DNA of 64,000 nucleotides from Chrysomallon squamiferum (Eukaryota; Mollusca; Gastropoda; Neomphalida; Peltospiridae): NCBI GenBank assembly GCA_012295275.1, contig CM022674.1, positions 11,586,528 to 11,650,527 of the forward strand, read 5' to 3'. Shown piece by piece: positions 1 to 16,809 of this stretch (position 1 is its first letter; each line of letters starts with the position of its first letter). The notes under the pieces were generated by a model. It saw only the letters and a program-made list of their open reading frames with translations, ran no database searches and was not told where the DNA came from. The position numbers and the translations under genes were made by a program.

Positions 1-73
1 TAGTATGCGTACATTTAATTAAACAATAATTAAAAAGAAAACAGAAAAAAAGGAAACAGGATTAAAAACTCAC

Positions 74-1485
<1,412 letters not shown>

Positions 1486-2368
1486 CGTAAATAGCTAAAT
1501 CAATAAACAAATAAGTAAGTAAGTAAAAAAATAACGAAAGCAAAAAAGAAATAAATGTAATAACCTAAATAGGAATTATATTTTAAAATTATGTAAGTAC
1601 TTATATAACATATATATATATATGTTATATATATGCGTGTGTGTATGTGTGTGTATATGGGTGTCTATACACACGTTACACACATTACACACATACGCAA
1701 CACATATACTTTCATCCATATATATGCAAACACAATAACATTACAGTATGCATAATATATAAAAACGTATCGGAAAACCTTTTACTGATGTTTTTCAATT
1801 AAAAATACACGAACGAATAACTGACAGTAAAAGTTGTGTTTATGGACAGACAGATAGACATTCACCTGCGACATACATACAGAGCCGCGGAAAACTCGGC
1901 GATGTAAATTATTTAATATTAAATCTCGGACAATCAAACAAATAGATTACTAAGAGCGATATACGGTAACCCTACTTTTACCTTGATAGTGTATTAATTA
2001 ATCTGTTAAGACCTACCTGTGTAAATCTCACCAATTAACAAACATTCTACCTGACGCAGGTGTCGAGTGAATATCAGTGAGCTTCTTGTTTGTTGTCATC
2101 TGTTCTGTTGTTATTATTATTATTATTATTATTATACACGCCTCAAGATTCGCGTCACTAGTTCTGTGGAAACTTTTCTTAGCTATAGTTATACTCCGTG
2201 CTTGACCGCGAACTGACCAAAGGCTGGACGCTAATGGGCAATAATCAGTGAGACGGACAAAACAAATCTCTCTGTGAGTCTGTGAAAAGTGCTTAAGTGA
2301 AATGAAAGCCGAAGGAGGCCTGACATGAACACACCATTCACGGGCTGGCGTTTTGTCTGTTTTGGTGT

Positions 2369-2485
2369 TAAGGATAGAGGGTTGCAGAGTTAGGGATAGA
2401 GGGTTGCAGAGTTAGGGATGGAGGGTTGCAGAGTTAGGGACAGAGGGTTGCAGAGTTAGGGACAGAGGATTGCAGAGTTTGGGAT
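2369..2485. repeat. 22-bp minisatellite, about 5 copies
   Basis: Tandem copies of gttagggatagagggttgcaga with single-base variants (gata, gatg, gaca). The gttaggg core resembles telomeric repeat, but the 22-bp period is unlike a telomere. Confidence 0.85.
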
Positions 2486-2709
2486 TTAAAATGTAAATGT
2501 TAGTGTGTTAGAAGATTAGCGAGTTAGATGATTAGTTAGAGACAAGAAGTTGTGATGTTATTATTTTTTTAATATTTAATTTTTTTTAATTTTATATCTC
2601 TGCAGTATATTTTCCAACAACAGTGGCAACAAAACAACAACGACAACATCAACAATAAAACAACAACATCAGCAGCAACAACGACATCAGCAACATCAAC
2701 ACCAACAAA

Positions 2710-2749
<40 letters not shown>

Positions 2750-3609
2750 GCTATTGTTATTATTATTATTATTATTCTTTTCATATCATACAAGTGCGTG
2801 CGTATTTGAATGTGTTACTGCATTTTGCATGAAATCACTTTACAAAGCAGCCAGTTCGTTGCTACTGAGTAAACAAAATTTACTTTCAGTATGAAACGAC
2901 GTCGTCACTCTTTTTATTGATCTGCCACTGCAGCAGCTGCACTAACAGCTACATTTTGTAGAACAGATATTCACATTTTAGCTACTACAACAACTTAAAA
3001 CACGTAATTTCAGACGTTACATTATATTCATTCACGATTTACCTAAACTAGTCTTACAAACCAAGTAGCTGAAAGCAGTACTTACGTGAAGTAATTACAA
3101 CAATGTGAAAGTAGTCTTCGTTTTCTGCTGATGAAATGTTTTATTTCCAATCCCGTTGACGTTTCGGATATATGATTCATCACTTGTGTATACATGTCAA
3201 GGTTATCTAACACTAAAAAAAAAAAAAAAAAAAAAATAATAATAATAATAAATGAAAAAAAAAATGAATAATAAAAAGTTGAGCGAGATTGTGTTTTTGT
3301 AATGTATTCATTTTATTATCTACATGTATATATTTTAGTGTGATGGGACTGACCATCCATCCGTCCACTGGTCGTTATGTCCACCAGAGCGCAATGTGTC
3401 AACAAGTTTGTGTTAGCAGGTTCGGGTCGAGATGTCACAGCTGATTCCAAGGTTTCACAGTAAACTCCACTGCTTTTTCTTACTAACACGTGTTAAAATG
3501 ACGGCTGTTAATATTTTAGTGTTCATTTTTTATTCGTGGACACCATTCATTTTAAAGATAATAAAAATGCCAACATTATATAAAGCACTTCATAAACAAA
3601 TGCTATCTC

Positions 3610-3778
3610 ATATATACTGAATATCTATCTGTATATCTATCTGTATATCTATCTGTATATCTATCTGAATAGCTATCTGTATATATATCTGTATATCTAT
3701 CTGAATAGCTATCTGTATATCTATCTGTATATCTATCTGTATATCTATCTGTATATCTATCTGTATATCTATCTGATT
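3610..3778. repeat. 12-bp tandem array (gtatatctatct)
   Basis: About 14 near-perfect 12-bp units, some changed to gaatagctatct. Because 12 is a multiple of 3 the reverse strand stays open as a TDRY-type repeat, which is not a gene. Confidence 0.9.
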
Positions 3779-3837
3779 CTGTGTACATCTATATCCCCTC
3801 TAACTTTATCTTGAAATCACTTTTTATCTTCTCTCCA

Positions 3838-4288
<451 letters not shown>

Positions 4289-4889
4289 CAGATAATAAAT
4301 ATAAACTGTAACTCGGCAAGACATACATGTCTAATTTAAAAAGAGAACACGACATGTTGACATCTGTTGTTAAAAACTGTATATCACAGCGGGCTGGATG
4401 TTATTTACATTTGACAACTGATGTTTACGTAGGTTTGTGGTTAAAAGTAAAAACCATTCAATTTACTTACTACAGGGGACCGTTTTTCCGTGCGTGTGTG
4501 AGTGTACGTGAGTGTGTGAGTGTACGTGAGTGTGTGAGTATTTGTGAGTGTGCATCAGTGTGTGGATATAAGGGTTTGTGAAATATGATTTTGTAACTTG
4601 ATAAAGTGAATGTGTATTGCGTGTGTGTGTGCGTGTGCATGTGTGTGTATATATCTGCAAAGCATTCAAAATAAAATCTATTTCAAAACATAACGTCGTG
4701 AAACAAAAATGACTCATAATAATAAAAAAAAAATGACCATCATGATTATTATGATGGTAAGTAAAAATAAGAAAGTAAAAGGTATATGCGATATCTCGTG
4801 ATTAATATTCAAATGACTGTGTGTGTGTGTGTGTATGTATATATATATATATGCGTCTGTGTTTGTATGTATTTTAGAATTTAAATATT

Positions 4890-5080
4890 CATTGTTTTAT
4901 GTACGTCTGAATAGATTCTGCACTTAGACTATATTCGGGAACGCACTGGCACAGGAGGACAAAGTCCAATCACGACCTCACAAACTTCCGTCAGATGCCG
5001 CTGACGAGACTCGAACGTATGTCACCCATTCACCCGCACTCCGAAGGCGACGGCATTACTGGTCGGCTACCGAGACAACC
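4890..5080 (-). mobile_element. tRNA-derived SINE-like element
   Basis: On minus, TAGCCGACCAG (5069-5059) fits the pol III box A consensus TRGYNNANNNG, and GTTCGAGTC (5016-5008) fits box B GWTCRANNC, about 43 bp apart as in a tRNA head. About 120 bp of moderately GC-rich non-tRNA sequence follows (to about 4900), as in a SINE body. It does not fold into a convincing functional tRNA by eye, so a SINE or tRNA pseudogene is more likely. The ends are approximate. Confidence 0.5.
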
Positions 5081-5315
5081 TTGTGTACGTATATACGTAT
5101 GTATGTATGAACGGATGAATATAGATACACAGTTCTCACATTACTCTGATTAAACACTGAAAATAACAATATACATAAGCACACCGTAAGCAAATTGTAT
5201 GACAATAACTGTTGAGTTTCCATATTTGATATCGCTGTTTTATTTCTCACTGACAGCACAGTTTCCCCACAGACTAACACACACAGTTACTTTAAAGTGC
5301 TTCCTGCTTTCCAAG

Positions 5316-5322
5316 TATAAAT
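5316..5322 (+). promoter_or_regulatory. TATA box of secreted peptide gene 1
   Basis: TATAAAT in the context aagTATAAAT, 137 bp before the ATG. AGTATAAA occurs upstream of all four paralogues, and the sequence just 5' (ttcctgct) is shared with gene 2. Confidence 0.65.
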
Positions 5323-5452
5323 TACACAACTCTGAGATAATTATTAGTTATTGTTGTTTTCTTATTTAATCTTTTAAAGTTAATTAAAACGCACAAAATA
5401 GTTGTAAATTACTGTGTCAAAACAGGTTTAAGTTTAGACGTTGACGTTGAAG

Positions 5453-6654
5453 ATGATGATGAAATTAGTAATCATTTTAGCTGTCGTGTTCGGTAAGAAA
5501 GTTCGTTTTTTATTATTATTATTTTTTTTATGTTACGTGTACTGTTATGACGACTTCAGCGACAACAGCTGCAGCATGCACTGCGATATCTTACGTCATT
5601 TTATTACTACGTCATATACAGCTGCACATGGCTACGAAATATCCTTCATGTACTTTCTCATACAAGTATAATTACTGGATGTAATTATCAAGTACAATCA
5701 TAATTATCAAATACAGTCATAATTATCAAATAGAATCATTATTATCAAATACAGTCATAATTATCAAATTATAAACAAAGGGTAATAGACAAAAAATTTA
5801 ATTAATTTAACTACTAAAATTACGGACTTTAACTGAGAGAAAATCATGTCTGTACCTGAACTTTCAAACAGAAAAAATAAAATATATACGAATTTTTATA
5901 TAAATAACTAAATAAATAAATATATATATATATTTTCTTGGAATTGCATACTTCGATTAATATACGATAATTATTGCATGTAAAACAGTTACTTAAACAG
6001 CTAGATCAACTACAGCAACAACAACAACAACAGCAGTAATACTGATATATATATTAGCTATAGCACAGACTAAGAAACAGTTCTAATAATCTAATAATCA
6101 TGGCCTCACCGCTGTACTGTAAATACAATAATAATTCAATGCTACAGCATATCTATTTTTATTGTCATTTATTTATTTGTTTTATTTTATTTTATTTTAT
6201 TTTATTTTATTTTATTTTATTTTATTTATTTATTTATTTATTTATTTTTTATTTCATATTTGTTGGTTTTAATTATATTTAGTTAAAATTATTTGTTTTA
6301 TTTTATTTTATTTATTTTAAATTAATTAATTAATTTTATTTATTTATTTATTTAAATATCTATTTATTTATTTTCTTTCTTTCTGTGTTTATATATTTTG
6401 TTTGTTTTTTTGTCTATTTTTTTTGTTTATTTATTTATTTACTTGTTTATTTATTTATTTTTTTTTTTATTTCAGCATACATCGTTGCTATGGGTGATGC
6501 TCACTGTCACAAATGTGGAGGAAGTTGTGGTAGCAGTTCAAAGAAAATCGTTGAAGTTGACGACCACGCCTTTTTCCAAACGTTGTTGGCGTTGAGTGCT
6601 GCTGCAGCTGGTGGGGCCGGTGGTGCAGTAGGTGGCGCTGGTTTCGGCAAATAG
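5453..6654 (+). CDS. Small secreted Cys/Gly/Ala peptide, paralogue 1
   Basis: I do not recognise this family. Two coding exons, 5453-5492 and 6476-6654 (phase 1, GTAAGA...TTCAG), give 72 aa. Exon 1 encodes a hydrophobic signal sequence (MMMKLVIILAVVFG) that continues as AYIVA. The mature part starts near GDAHCHKCGGSCG and continues SSSKKIVEVDDHAFF, QTLLALSAAAAGG, a Gly/Ala-rich end and a final GFGK. There are three Cys in CxxCGGxC spacing, so an odd number. FFQTLLALSAAAA could form an amphipathic helix. The first ATG after the TATA box was taken as start; two more ATGs follow in frame. A 3'UTR intron (6688-6894) and AATAAA at 6982 follow. A role as host-defence, venom-like or mucus/matrix peptide is possible but unproven. 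Confidence 0.8.
5493..6475. repeat. Intron of peptide gene 1 with simple repeats
   Basis: It contains five copies of an approximately 19-bp unit (ataattatcaaatacagtc, 5680-5768), then TTTTA and TTTA tracts (6176-6475) that form the pyrimidine-rich stretch before the acceptor. Confidence 0.75.
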
Positions 6655-6687
6655 AATGGTCATGTGACATACCTGGTTTACGTTCAG

Positions 6688-6758
6688 GTAATTTTACATG
6701 TATACTTATATACAATATAGACAGACATACAGTGAAATTAACAAATAACACACACACA

Positions 6759-6820
<62 letters not shown>

Positions 6821-6990
6821 TTTAACTAAGCCAATAAAGAAACAAACAGATGAATGAATGAACAATGAATAATGTATTTAATCTTTTATTTCAGGCTGAC
6901 TGGTGAACCGCTGTTGAAGATTATGAAAAAACAAACAGAAATTCTTCAGACTGTCTTAAACTGTTGTTAATTTATTTGTTAAATAAACAG
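6688..6990 (+). promoter_or_regulatory. 3'UTR intron, last exon and polyA signal of peptide gene 1
   Basis: Donor CAG|GTAATT after 6687 and acceptor TTTCAG|GCTGAC at 6894/6895 bracket an intron holding a (CA)n tract (6749-6814). The final noncoding exon carries AATAAA at 6982-6987. Paralogue 4 has a matching donor shortly after its stop codon. Confidence 0.55.
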
Positions 6991-7009
6991 CTTGTTGAAT
7001 TAACTATTT

Positions 7010-8585
7010 ATTATCATTTTTATTATTATTATACACAACTACATACCCCAGTATGAGGATACTTTGTAATAATATTTTTATTTCGGGATGGACTTCTGTT
7101 ACAGAATCTTAAAACCTTCCCATACCTTTTAATATTCTTGCAAGAATTTTTGCAGTGGTTATGGCAAGAGTCTTTTTGTTCATAAAATATATTTTTATTA
7201 CGCAACATTAGTATAGTCAATGAACAAATATTTATTATTTATATATTACAATTCTTGACAGGGTTCCCCTCACTTAAAATATTATTTTTGAACCAGAATA
7301 ATTCATCCCTGAATCTAAAGTCAAGATGTTGTTTTTTCTATTAAGAAAATTAATATAGCCAGTATTAGTCACTTCACAAAGCTCTAAACAATTAATTATT
7401 TTAATTCCACGTCAAAATTCATAATAAAACTTCCTGAATCAGTAAAGAAATACCACAGAGAAAATTCTAAAGTACTGATTACTAGTGTGTTATAAAATCT
7501 TTATTCAGGGCTAAAGATTTCACAACAAAAATTCATACTTGTATATGTATTGTCATTTGACTCTTAATTAAAATCTTTAAACTGATAGTTGAATTATGTA
7601 ACTGACAATTTTAAACGTACTCATGTTCTCTTTCGTTTATGAAATTTCAATTAGAGTACACTGCTATGAAAATATGAAAACATTTTTTAATGATTATATT
7701 AAACCTGTTTTTGTAATTAACGTGTAGTTAAGAATCAAAGCGATGAGAGAAGAAACACACTATAGCCATGATAATGACTAATATAGTTCATTTAGCAAGA
7801 AGTGTTCATTCACATAAACCTTCCCAAAGGTGGGAAAGCACAAACGAAACCCTGCAATAGAAATCTTTTTGGATCTGACAAAAACGTATCATACGTGGTA
7901 CCACGTGAATTCTTTACTTGATTAAAGTCAAAGTTTTTACTTACTTAACTACCAACACAGGCGCAGACATCTAAGTCTCTTCAGGTTTTATTATCAGGAC
8001 AAGTTTACATTTGTGTATATTTATTAAAACGTCTCTCCTCTCCAATATTCTGTTAAATTCTTTGGCTCCAGGATTGTGTATGTTCAGTGCAGGCGTATTT
8101 GTCCTTTCAGATCTCTGAATGTTTGTATAACCTGTCGACTAATTAAACAATGATATGTGTTGTAGCGTAATTAAAAAGCCAAAAATATTAACTATCTTAT
8201 TTTATCCGTTTAACGAAGCATTTTGTTATATTACTACTATTATTACCTCTGCTGTTACTACTACTACTGCTGCTGTTATTTCTTCTAATACAACAATAAC
8301 AACTATAATACTACTAATACTACCAGTGCTTATAGTAGTAGTAGTAGTAGTAATAATAATAATAACAACAACAACAATATTAGTAATAATAATAATTATG
8401 ATCATCATCATTTTTGTGATAGTAATAATAATAAGAAAAGATCAAAAACAGCAATAACAGCAACAAAAATTATAATAATAATAACAACAACAACAAAGGT
8501 TATGATGATAATGATAATAACGATAATAATAACGATGATGATAATGAAAATAATAACAACAACATCAACAACAACCACAATAATG

Positions 8586-8617
<32 letters not shown>

Positions 8618-8826
8618 AATAATAACAACAACAATAACAACAACAACAACAACTACAGCTGATGCTGATTTGTTTTAAAAATAAAAGTGAAACTAAGAAT
8701 ATAAATATATAAATATATATTTTTTGTTAAAATTAACGACATCCGTCACAGTGTTGTATTTATGTTGACACTGATGTCGCTGTTATCATACGGCGATTTT
8801 CTAAATAGGTATTTCCTGCTCGTAAG
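7010..8826. other. Intergenic between peptide genes 1 and 2
   Basis: AT-rich sequence with no coding exon seen. 8220-8650 is a mixed tract of NTA, AAC and GAT trinucleotide repeats that is open in several frames and not coding. Confidence 0.6.
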
Positions 8827-8834
8827 TATAAATA
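8827..8834 (+). promoter_or_regulatory. TATA box of secreted peptide gene 2
   Basis: TATAAATA in the context gtaagTATAAATA, 74 bp before the ATG. The surrounding ttcctgctcgtaagtataaa closely matches the promoter of gene 1. Confidence 0.65.
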
Positions 8835-8900
8835 CAACGTTAATTAAATTCAAACGTCAAAATTAAGCACGCTTTAGATAAGAAATAATATACATTCAAC

Positions 8901-9453
<553 letters not shown>

Positions 9454-9519
9454 AAAACATTTTTTATTAGAATGTGTATTTAAGTTTATCGGTAGAAAAG
9501 GTTTACAATGAATAATAAA

Positions 9520-10990
9520 ATACTATATATTTTTAATCTTGAGTATTTTTTGTTGTTGCTTACTACGTCTATATAAAGATTATAAAAAAAAAAAACGAAA
9601 AAGAAACCAATACCCCCCAAAAAAACCAACAACCCCCCCCAACAATTAATTAAAAATATCGGGATTTAGTTATAGAAGCAAATATCTATTTAAATACAGG
9701 TTTATAAGAGATCAGATTTAGAGATTTAAATAATTCTGAAACTATTAGAAAATGAAAAACCTCTGCATACCATAAACAACCACAGTATATAAATATTATA
9801 AACATGAATACACACACAAACATACATACTCCCATGCAATCAAACATATACACATATACACTCATATACAAATGCACATACAGACAACACACACATACCA
9901 TTGAGGAAGTATGTTTGGGTATGCTGCGTACTATTGCACTGTTCACTTATGTGTGTGTATTTGCCTGCCTGCGCGTGTGTGTGTGCGTGAAAAACAACAA
10001 GTTTAAACAAATACAGTTCATGATAGTTTGTAATAAATATAGGAATACATTTTGACCAATTAAAATTCATTATGATACAAAATACTACAATACTCTCTCT
10101 GTTGTTTACTTCAGTTTACGTCAGCTTTGTGAAATATATATCTTAATTTTAAATCAAATAATCCCACCACAAACAACAAATCTATGAAGATCAAATAAGT
10201 TAATTAATGTGATTTTATATTTACTATTACAATATTTATTTATTACTTAACAATAAATAATTTCTGTAACGATTTTAATAAATGTAAATTAAGTATTTAT
10301 ATATACAGTTTTAAGTTTCAAACACACACACACATACACACGCACACACGCACACATCAGCATAGGTATAGGCGTATTTACCATTACAAACAAATAAAAA
10401 CAAATAGGTTCATATGTGTGTAAGAGTTGTAACTCTTCAAAATAAATAAATAAATAAATAAATAAATAAAAAAAAACAAATAATGGTATGATCTGCATAA
10501 CATGACGTCACATGATATGATACGTCATACCTAAAGAGATAACTTGAAATGACACGACATGATGTGACTTAATATGAAATGATATAACACAGTATGACAT
10601 GAATTGTTTTTTGTGATATGATATAATAACTCACGCATGACACAACCACCATGTAACATAATATGATATCATATGTACTGAAGTGGTGCACAGGTTATGA
10701 TATGGTATGATATGGTATATTATATATATCACTGGGAGACTTGTCTGACACGCTGAATGGTGCAATGTTGACCGGTGTAGCGTTGTACAGAACTAAAATT
10801 CTATAGTACATCACAGACAGGCACACTCAAACGCACACGTACACAGACGGCTTACTGCCACCTGGTAGAATTCCTAATTCGTCGAACGGCTAAATGTGGT
10901 TCAGTGGTCTTACTGACATGCACGTCTTTACCTCAGTCATTATAATGAACTGTTCCAGATTATTTGGAAAGCGATTATTATTGTATAAAT
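9520..10990. other. Intergenic, no gene seen
   Basis: CA/TG-rich tracts occur at 9804-9995 and 10320-10360, an AAAT run at 10441-10470, and an area of diffuse atgatatgat/catgac repeats at 10500-10740. No supported exon. Confidence 0.55.
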
Positions 10991-10991
10991 A

Positions 10992-11653
10992 CAGTAATAT
11001 CTCGCTTAACGATATCCTGCTTTAACGATCTTTTTTCTTTACAAATTATATAAATAGAAATTTATTGCTCGATATAAATGATACAAATGGATACAATGCA
11101 TGTTTTCAAGTCCGTTTTCGTTCGTTTTTCGTTCATTCACGCGCTTCTCTCAGCTGTGTTGATCAGCTGACCCTCATACGTGCATCTGATATTCTGATTG
11201 TCTTTTGTCTTCTGCTTCGATTTAGACTTTAACTCGTTTGTAATTTACCCTTCCAATATGTCAAAACGAATAACTGTATACCGGCGAATGCTGAAGATAA
11301 AAAGAAACGGAAGACAATAACTTTAAAAACAAAACACATTACCTTAAATGAAACCAAAACCCACAAAAATGAACCCACAATGAGCGGCATATAATTATTT
11401 CTTAATCTATTTGTATAAATTGATTTGTAAATGATTTACTGTTTACTTAATATCAATAATCTATTAAATCATTTATGTCTAAACTGCTGTTTTATTTCTC
11501 GTTATTTCAACTTTTTTTTTTTTGGTCAAATTTCATCAGCGAGAAAGTAACAACTGCTTTTAACCTGAATTCTATGTAAATTAGTCTCCCGCTTACCTCA
11601 CTTAACTATCGGAAATTTGGAAACAATTACATCTTTAATTTGAGGTATTATTG
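10992..11653 (+). mobile_element. Tigger/pogo-like DNA transposon relic
   Basis: The left end CAGTAATATCTCGCTTAACGA (10992 on) and the reverse complement of the right end (CAATAATACCTCAAATTAAAG, reading down from 11653) are similar imperfect terminal inverted repeats, and both sides have TA, the target duplication of Tc1/mariner-pogo elements. Inside, around 11290-11345, one frame reads DKKKRKTITLKTKHI, like the basic N-terminus of Tigger transposases, then decays. The length of about 660 bp is too short for an intact transposase, so this is a deleted or degraded copy. Confidence 0.55.
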
Positions 11654-11655
11654 TA

Positions 11656-12130
11656 GTATGGATATCGCTTATCGCATAAAGTAAGGAAATATGGCAAATT
11701 TCGAAATAATCTATGTATCGAATGTTGTGAATGTAAATAATTAAAAAAAAAGGTATTCATCTAAAAGTATTCCCAATGACTTGCGAAACATGTATCTTGA
11801 ACATGTTTAAGCTGAATATAGTTTAATTCGAACAGTTAATGATAACTGTAACGTTCACATACTGAATATAAGCGAATTACTCGTATGTAAAATATGTTTT
11901 TAAAAAATTATATTGCTGAATAAAATTACTGATTAATAATATTTTTGTCGTTTTCTTTTACAGAATCAGCAAAAAACACATCAGGCCGCTTTTTTCTTTT
12001 CTTTTCTTTTCTTTTAATTTCTTTAAAAATTATTTTAATAGATAGATGAAATTGATGTAAAATTGTTTATTATTGGTCGCTTGGTTTGTAACGGAAAGGA
12101 AATATTTATGAATTAGAAATGACCAGTTTA

Positions 12131-12165
<35 letters not shown>

Positions 12166-13560
12166 TAAGAAGAATACGAATAATAATAACAATAATAATA
12201 ATAATAACAACAACAACAATAGTAATAATATTATAATAATAATAATGTTGATGATAACGATTATGATGATGATAATGAGAAGGAAGAAGATGATAATGAT
12301 AATAATGAAAAAGTAACAAATGAGCAGTGAACGCTTATTCTGCTTTCGGTTGATGTTACATAATCGATTTAGGAACAATGCGCTCCGCCTCTGAATGTTA
12401 GAAAGAAACCAGATGTACGTACAGGCCAAGTTCATTATATACAGAGGTAATCAGGTATTGCGAAATCAGGTAGTTTTTTCTACGAACTGGGAATTCTACC
12501 AGATGGGAAGACACCACACAGACGCACGCACACGTTGTTATACTCTCAGTGTATAACGGTTTCTCCTGAGTAGTTTGTCGTAGAAAAGATTATTGACGAT
12601 GATAATGTCGATAATGGTGATGATGCTGAAATGCTGCTGCTGCTGATGATGATCATGGCGATAATGATTATGAGATGATGATGATGACGATAATGATGAT
12701 GCTGATTATGACAGTTCTGATGACGATATGGTGATGTTGATAAAGATGATGCTGTTGGTAATGATAATGACGATGATAATGGTGACGTTAATAAGGATGA
12801 TGCTGTAGATGATAATGATGATAGGATGATGATGATGGTGATAATTACTGATTACAGAATAAGTCCTCATCACTCTTTCTCTTGGGTTATTTCCACTTTC
12901 AGTCAGTGATGAAAGATTAACATAAGAGTTTTGGTTTCCTGTCTATTGAAACAGTATAAATAAACGTTCCCTTGCACTAACTGAAAAGAGTAACCTATGT
13001 CATAATTACAGTGTTTCCACTTTCACATTATTCTAATAAGTGCATATAATAAATTAATTCATATACATACACTTAAAAAAAAAAAAAAAAATGAAACGAA
13101 ATAATAATAACAAAAATAAAAGAGATAAATAATAAAAAACAAAGAATTCAATTTCTTCTTCTTCTTCTTCTTATTATTATTATTATTATAAGTACCTGTG
13201 ATATAACACTTTTGTTTATCTTGTATTTTATGTTCAGTTTATGGTTAGAAGCTCTGTTAGGGTTTCGAACCTTCGCAATCTTTGATCGAAAACTTCAAAG
13301 AAAACAAAACAGCATGAGTTTATTTTTCCATCGAGTCATAAATCCTTAAAGACTGAGTCTGCGGTTTAAAGCTCATTGATCACGTAACTATTTGTAGATT
13401 AGTCGATCCAGGCGGTCAGGTGGTTTTTTGTCGAGTTTTACACATGAACGCTGTGTTTTCTGAGCATCAAAGTGTTTGTTTTTACCAACAAACAGTGTAG
13501 TCGTGCTGCGAGAAGATGGGGTAAGTATTTTGACTTGAAAAAAGTAACAAAACCAAAGCG
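11656..13560. other. Intergenic, simple repeats, no gene seen
   Basis: (AAT)n occurs at 12131-12235, a GAT/GATGAT tract at 12590-12845, poly-A at 13074-13090 and CTT/ATT at 13155-13190. Long Asn, Ile or Leu open frames here are translations of these repeats. Confidence 0.6.
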
Positions 13561-13562
13561 AG

Positions 13563-13570
13563 TATAAAAG
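13563..13570 (+). promoter_or_regulatory. TATA box of secreted peptide gene 3
   Basis: TATAAAAG in the context cgagTATAAAAGag, 92 bp before the ATG, with a possible initiator (tcagttcatt) about 27 bp downstream. CGAGTATAAAA is shared with gene 4 on the opposite strand. Confidence 0.7.
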
Positions 13571-13654
13571 AGAAGAAGTTTTGTTTCAGTTCATTATTGA
13601 AAACAAATTTTAGCGTCAACACTTGAAGTTGTTTTTTTCTGCAGACTTACAACA

Positions 13655-13759
13655 ATGAAAGCAATAATTTTTGTAGCTGTTGTTTTTGGTAAGTAATATA
13701 TATATTTTTTTATCTTACTAAACAAATAAATTAAAATAAATTAAAATGAAATAAATAAC

Positions 13760-13790
<31 letters not shown>

Positions 13791-14161
13791 ATATAAATTA
13801 CTTATACTGTTCTGATTTTAGCCATACAACTACAGTTATTATTTCTCTAGTAGTTACTATAAATCTTTAAATCATTCAAATTAAAATAAATAAATAACAA
13901 TAACAAACAAACACATAAAAAAAGACATCAACAACAACAACAACAACAGCAATAATAAGCACAGTGAATTATCAATTATTTTCAGCATTCTTGGTTGCCA
14001 AGGGTGACGCTCACTGCAGCAAATGTGGCGGTGGTTGTGGTAGCAGTTCTAAGAAGATAATCGAAGTTGACGACCACGCCTTCTTTCAGCAGCTGCTTGC
14101 TCTCAGCGCGGCTGCAGGCGCCGGGGGGTTCGCTGTTGGACAGCCAATCATAGGAGGCTAA
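13655..14161 (+). CDS. Small secreted Cys/Gly/Ala peptide, paralogue 3
   Basis: Two exons, 13655-13688 (MKAIIFVAVVF plus one base) and 13986-14161, phase 1, 69 aa. The second exon reads AFLVAKGDAHCSKCGGGCG, then SSSKKIIEVDDHAFF, QQLLALSAAAGAGG, and ends QPIIGG. It is the most divergent copy: the C-terminus lacks the GFGK end of the other three and finishes in Gly-Gly. The Cys motif and the SSSKK to LLALSAAA core are unchanged, which points to selection on that core. CACGTGACAT just after the stop matches the 3'UTR of copies 1 and 4. Possible last exon 14594 on, with AATAAA at 14648. Function unknown. Confidence 0.8.
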
Positions 14162-14236
14162 ATAATCACGTGACATAGGTAGAGAAAACACTTCATCTTT
14201 GTTATTTATGTCTGGGATACGTATGTTTGCTGTGTT

Positions 14237-14352
14237 TGGCTGTTATTATTATTATTATTATTATAACTATTATTATTATTATTATTATAATAACTATTAT
14301 ATTGTTATTATTGTTATTGTTATTATTATTGTTGTTGTTGTTGTTGTTGTTG

Positions 14353-14390
<38 letters not shown>

Positions 14391-14426
14391 TTATTATTAT
14401 TATTTTTTACTATTACTATTATTATT

Positions 14427-14466
<40 letters not shown>
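14237..14466. repeat. ATT/GTT/ATTT repeat block
   Basis: A compound of (ATT)n, (GTT)n, (ATT)n and (ATTT)n downstream of peptide gene 3, probably within its 3'UTR intron. Open frames of poly-Ile, Leu or Tyr type are artefacts. Confidence 0.9.
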
Positions 14467-14679
14467 TAAATCAATTATTGGTTGACTGGTTGATGTCTTT
14501 GTTGTTGTTGTGGTTGTAGTAGTTGTTTATTTAATTAATACAATCTTAAAGTGATATTGCTGTTAATGTTGAACGACATCAAATTTCTTTCAGAAGATTA
14601 TTAATCGTATCTCACGTTGCAACAAATGACTCAAACTAATTTATCAAAATAAACATTATATGATTTGTTTGATGTTTGT

Positions 14680-16200
<1,521 letters not shown>

Positions 16201-16233
16201 CTTACCGCAGACGAAGTGGATCACGTGACCACA

Positions 16234-16766
16234 CTATTTACCGAAACCTGCATTAGCAGCCCCGCCGGCCCCTCCAGCTGCAGCGGCACTCAACGCCAAC
16301 AACGTCTGGAAGAAGGCGTGGTCGTCGACTTCAATGATTTTCTTTGAACTGCTACCACAGCTTCCTCCACATTCATGACAATCTGCGTCGCTCAGAGCGA
16401 CTAGGTATACTGAACAAAATAAAATATGTACTGTAGCACTGTGATAGATGTCATGTCGACTAAGTATACTGAACAAAATAAAATATGTACTGTGATAGAT
16501 GCATGTCGACTAAGTATACTGAACAAAATAAAATATGTACTGTAGCACTGTGATAGATGCATGTCGACTAAGTATACTGAACAAAATAAAATATGTACTG
16601 TAGCACTGTGATAGCTGCATGTCGACTAAGTATACTGAGCAAAATAAAATATGTACAATGTATCGTGAGATATATTATAGTAGCTGTACATAAGAAGTGA
16701 CTGCAAATAAAAACAAAAACTGAATTAAATGGAATAAATAAATAAATAAATAAATAAATAAAAAAA

Positions 16767-16809
<43 letters not shown>

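Noticed and set aside
2369-2485. Interstitial telomeric repeat
   Set aside because: Contains gttaggg but the period is 22 bp, not TTAGGG units.
12106-12435. Asn-, Ile- and Leu-rich open frames
   Set aside because: They are (AAT)n microsatellites read in different frames; also at 33860, 48903, 51538, 54914 and 59094.
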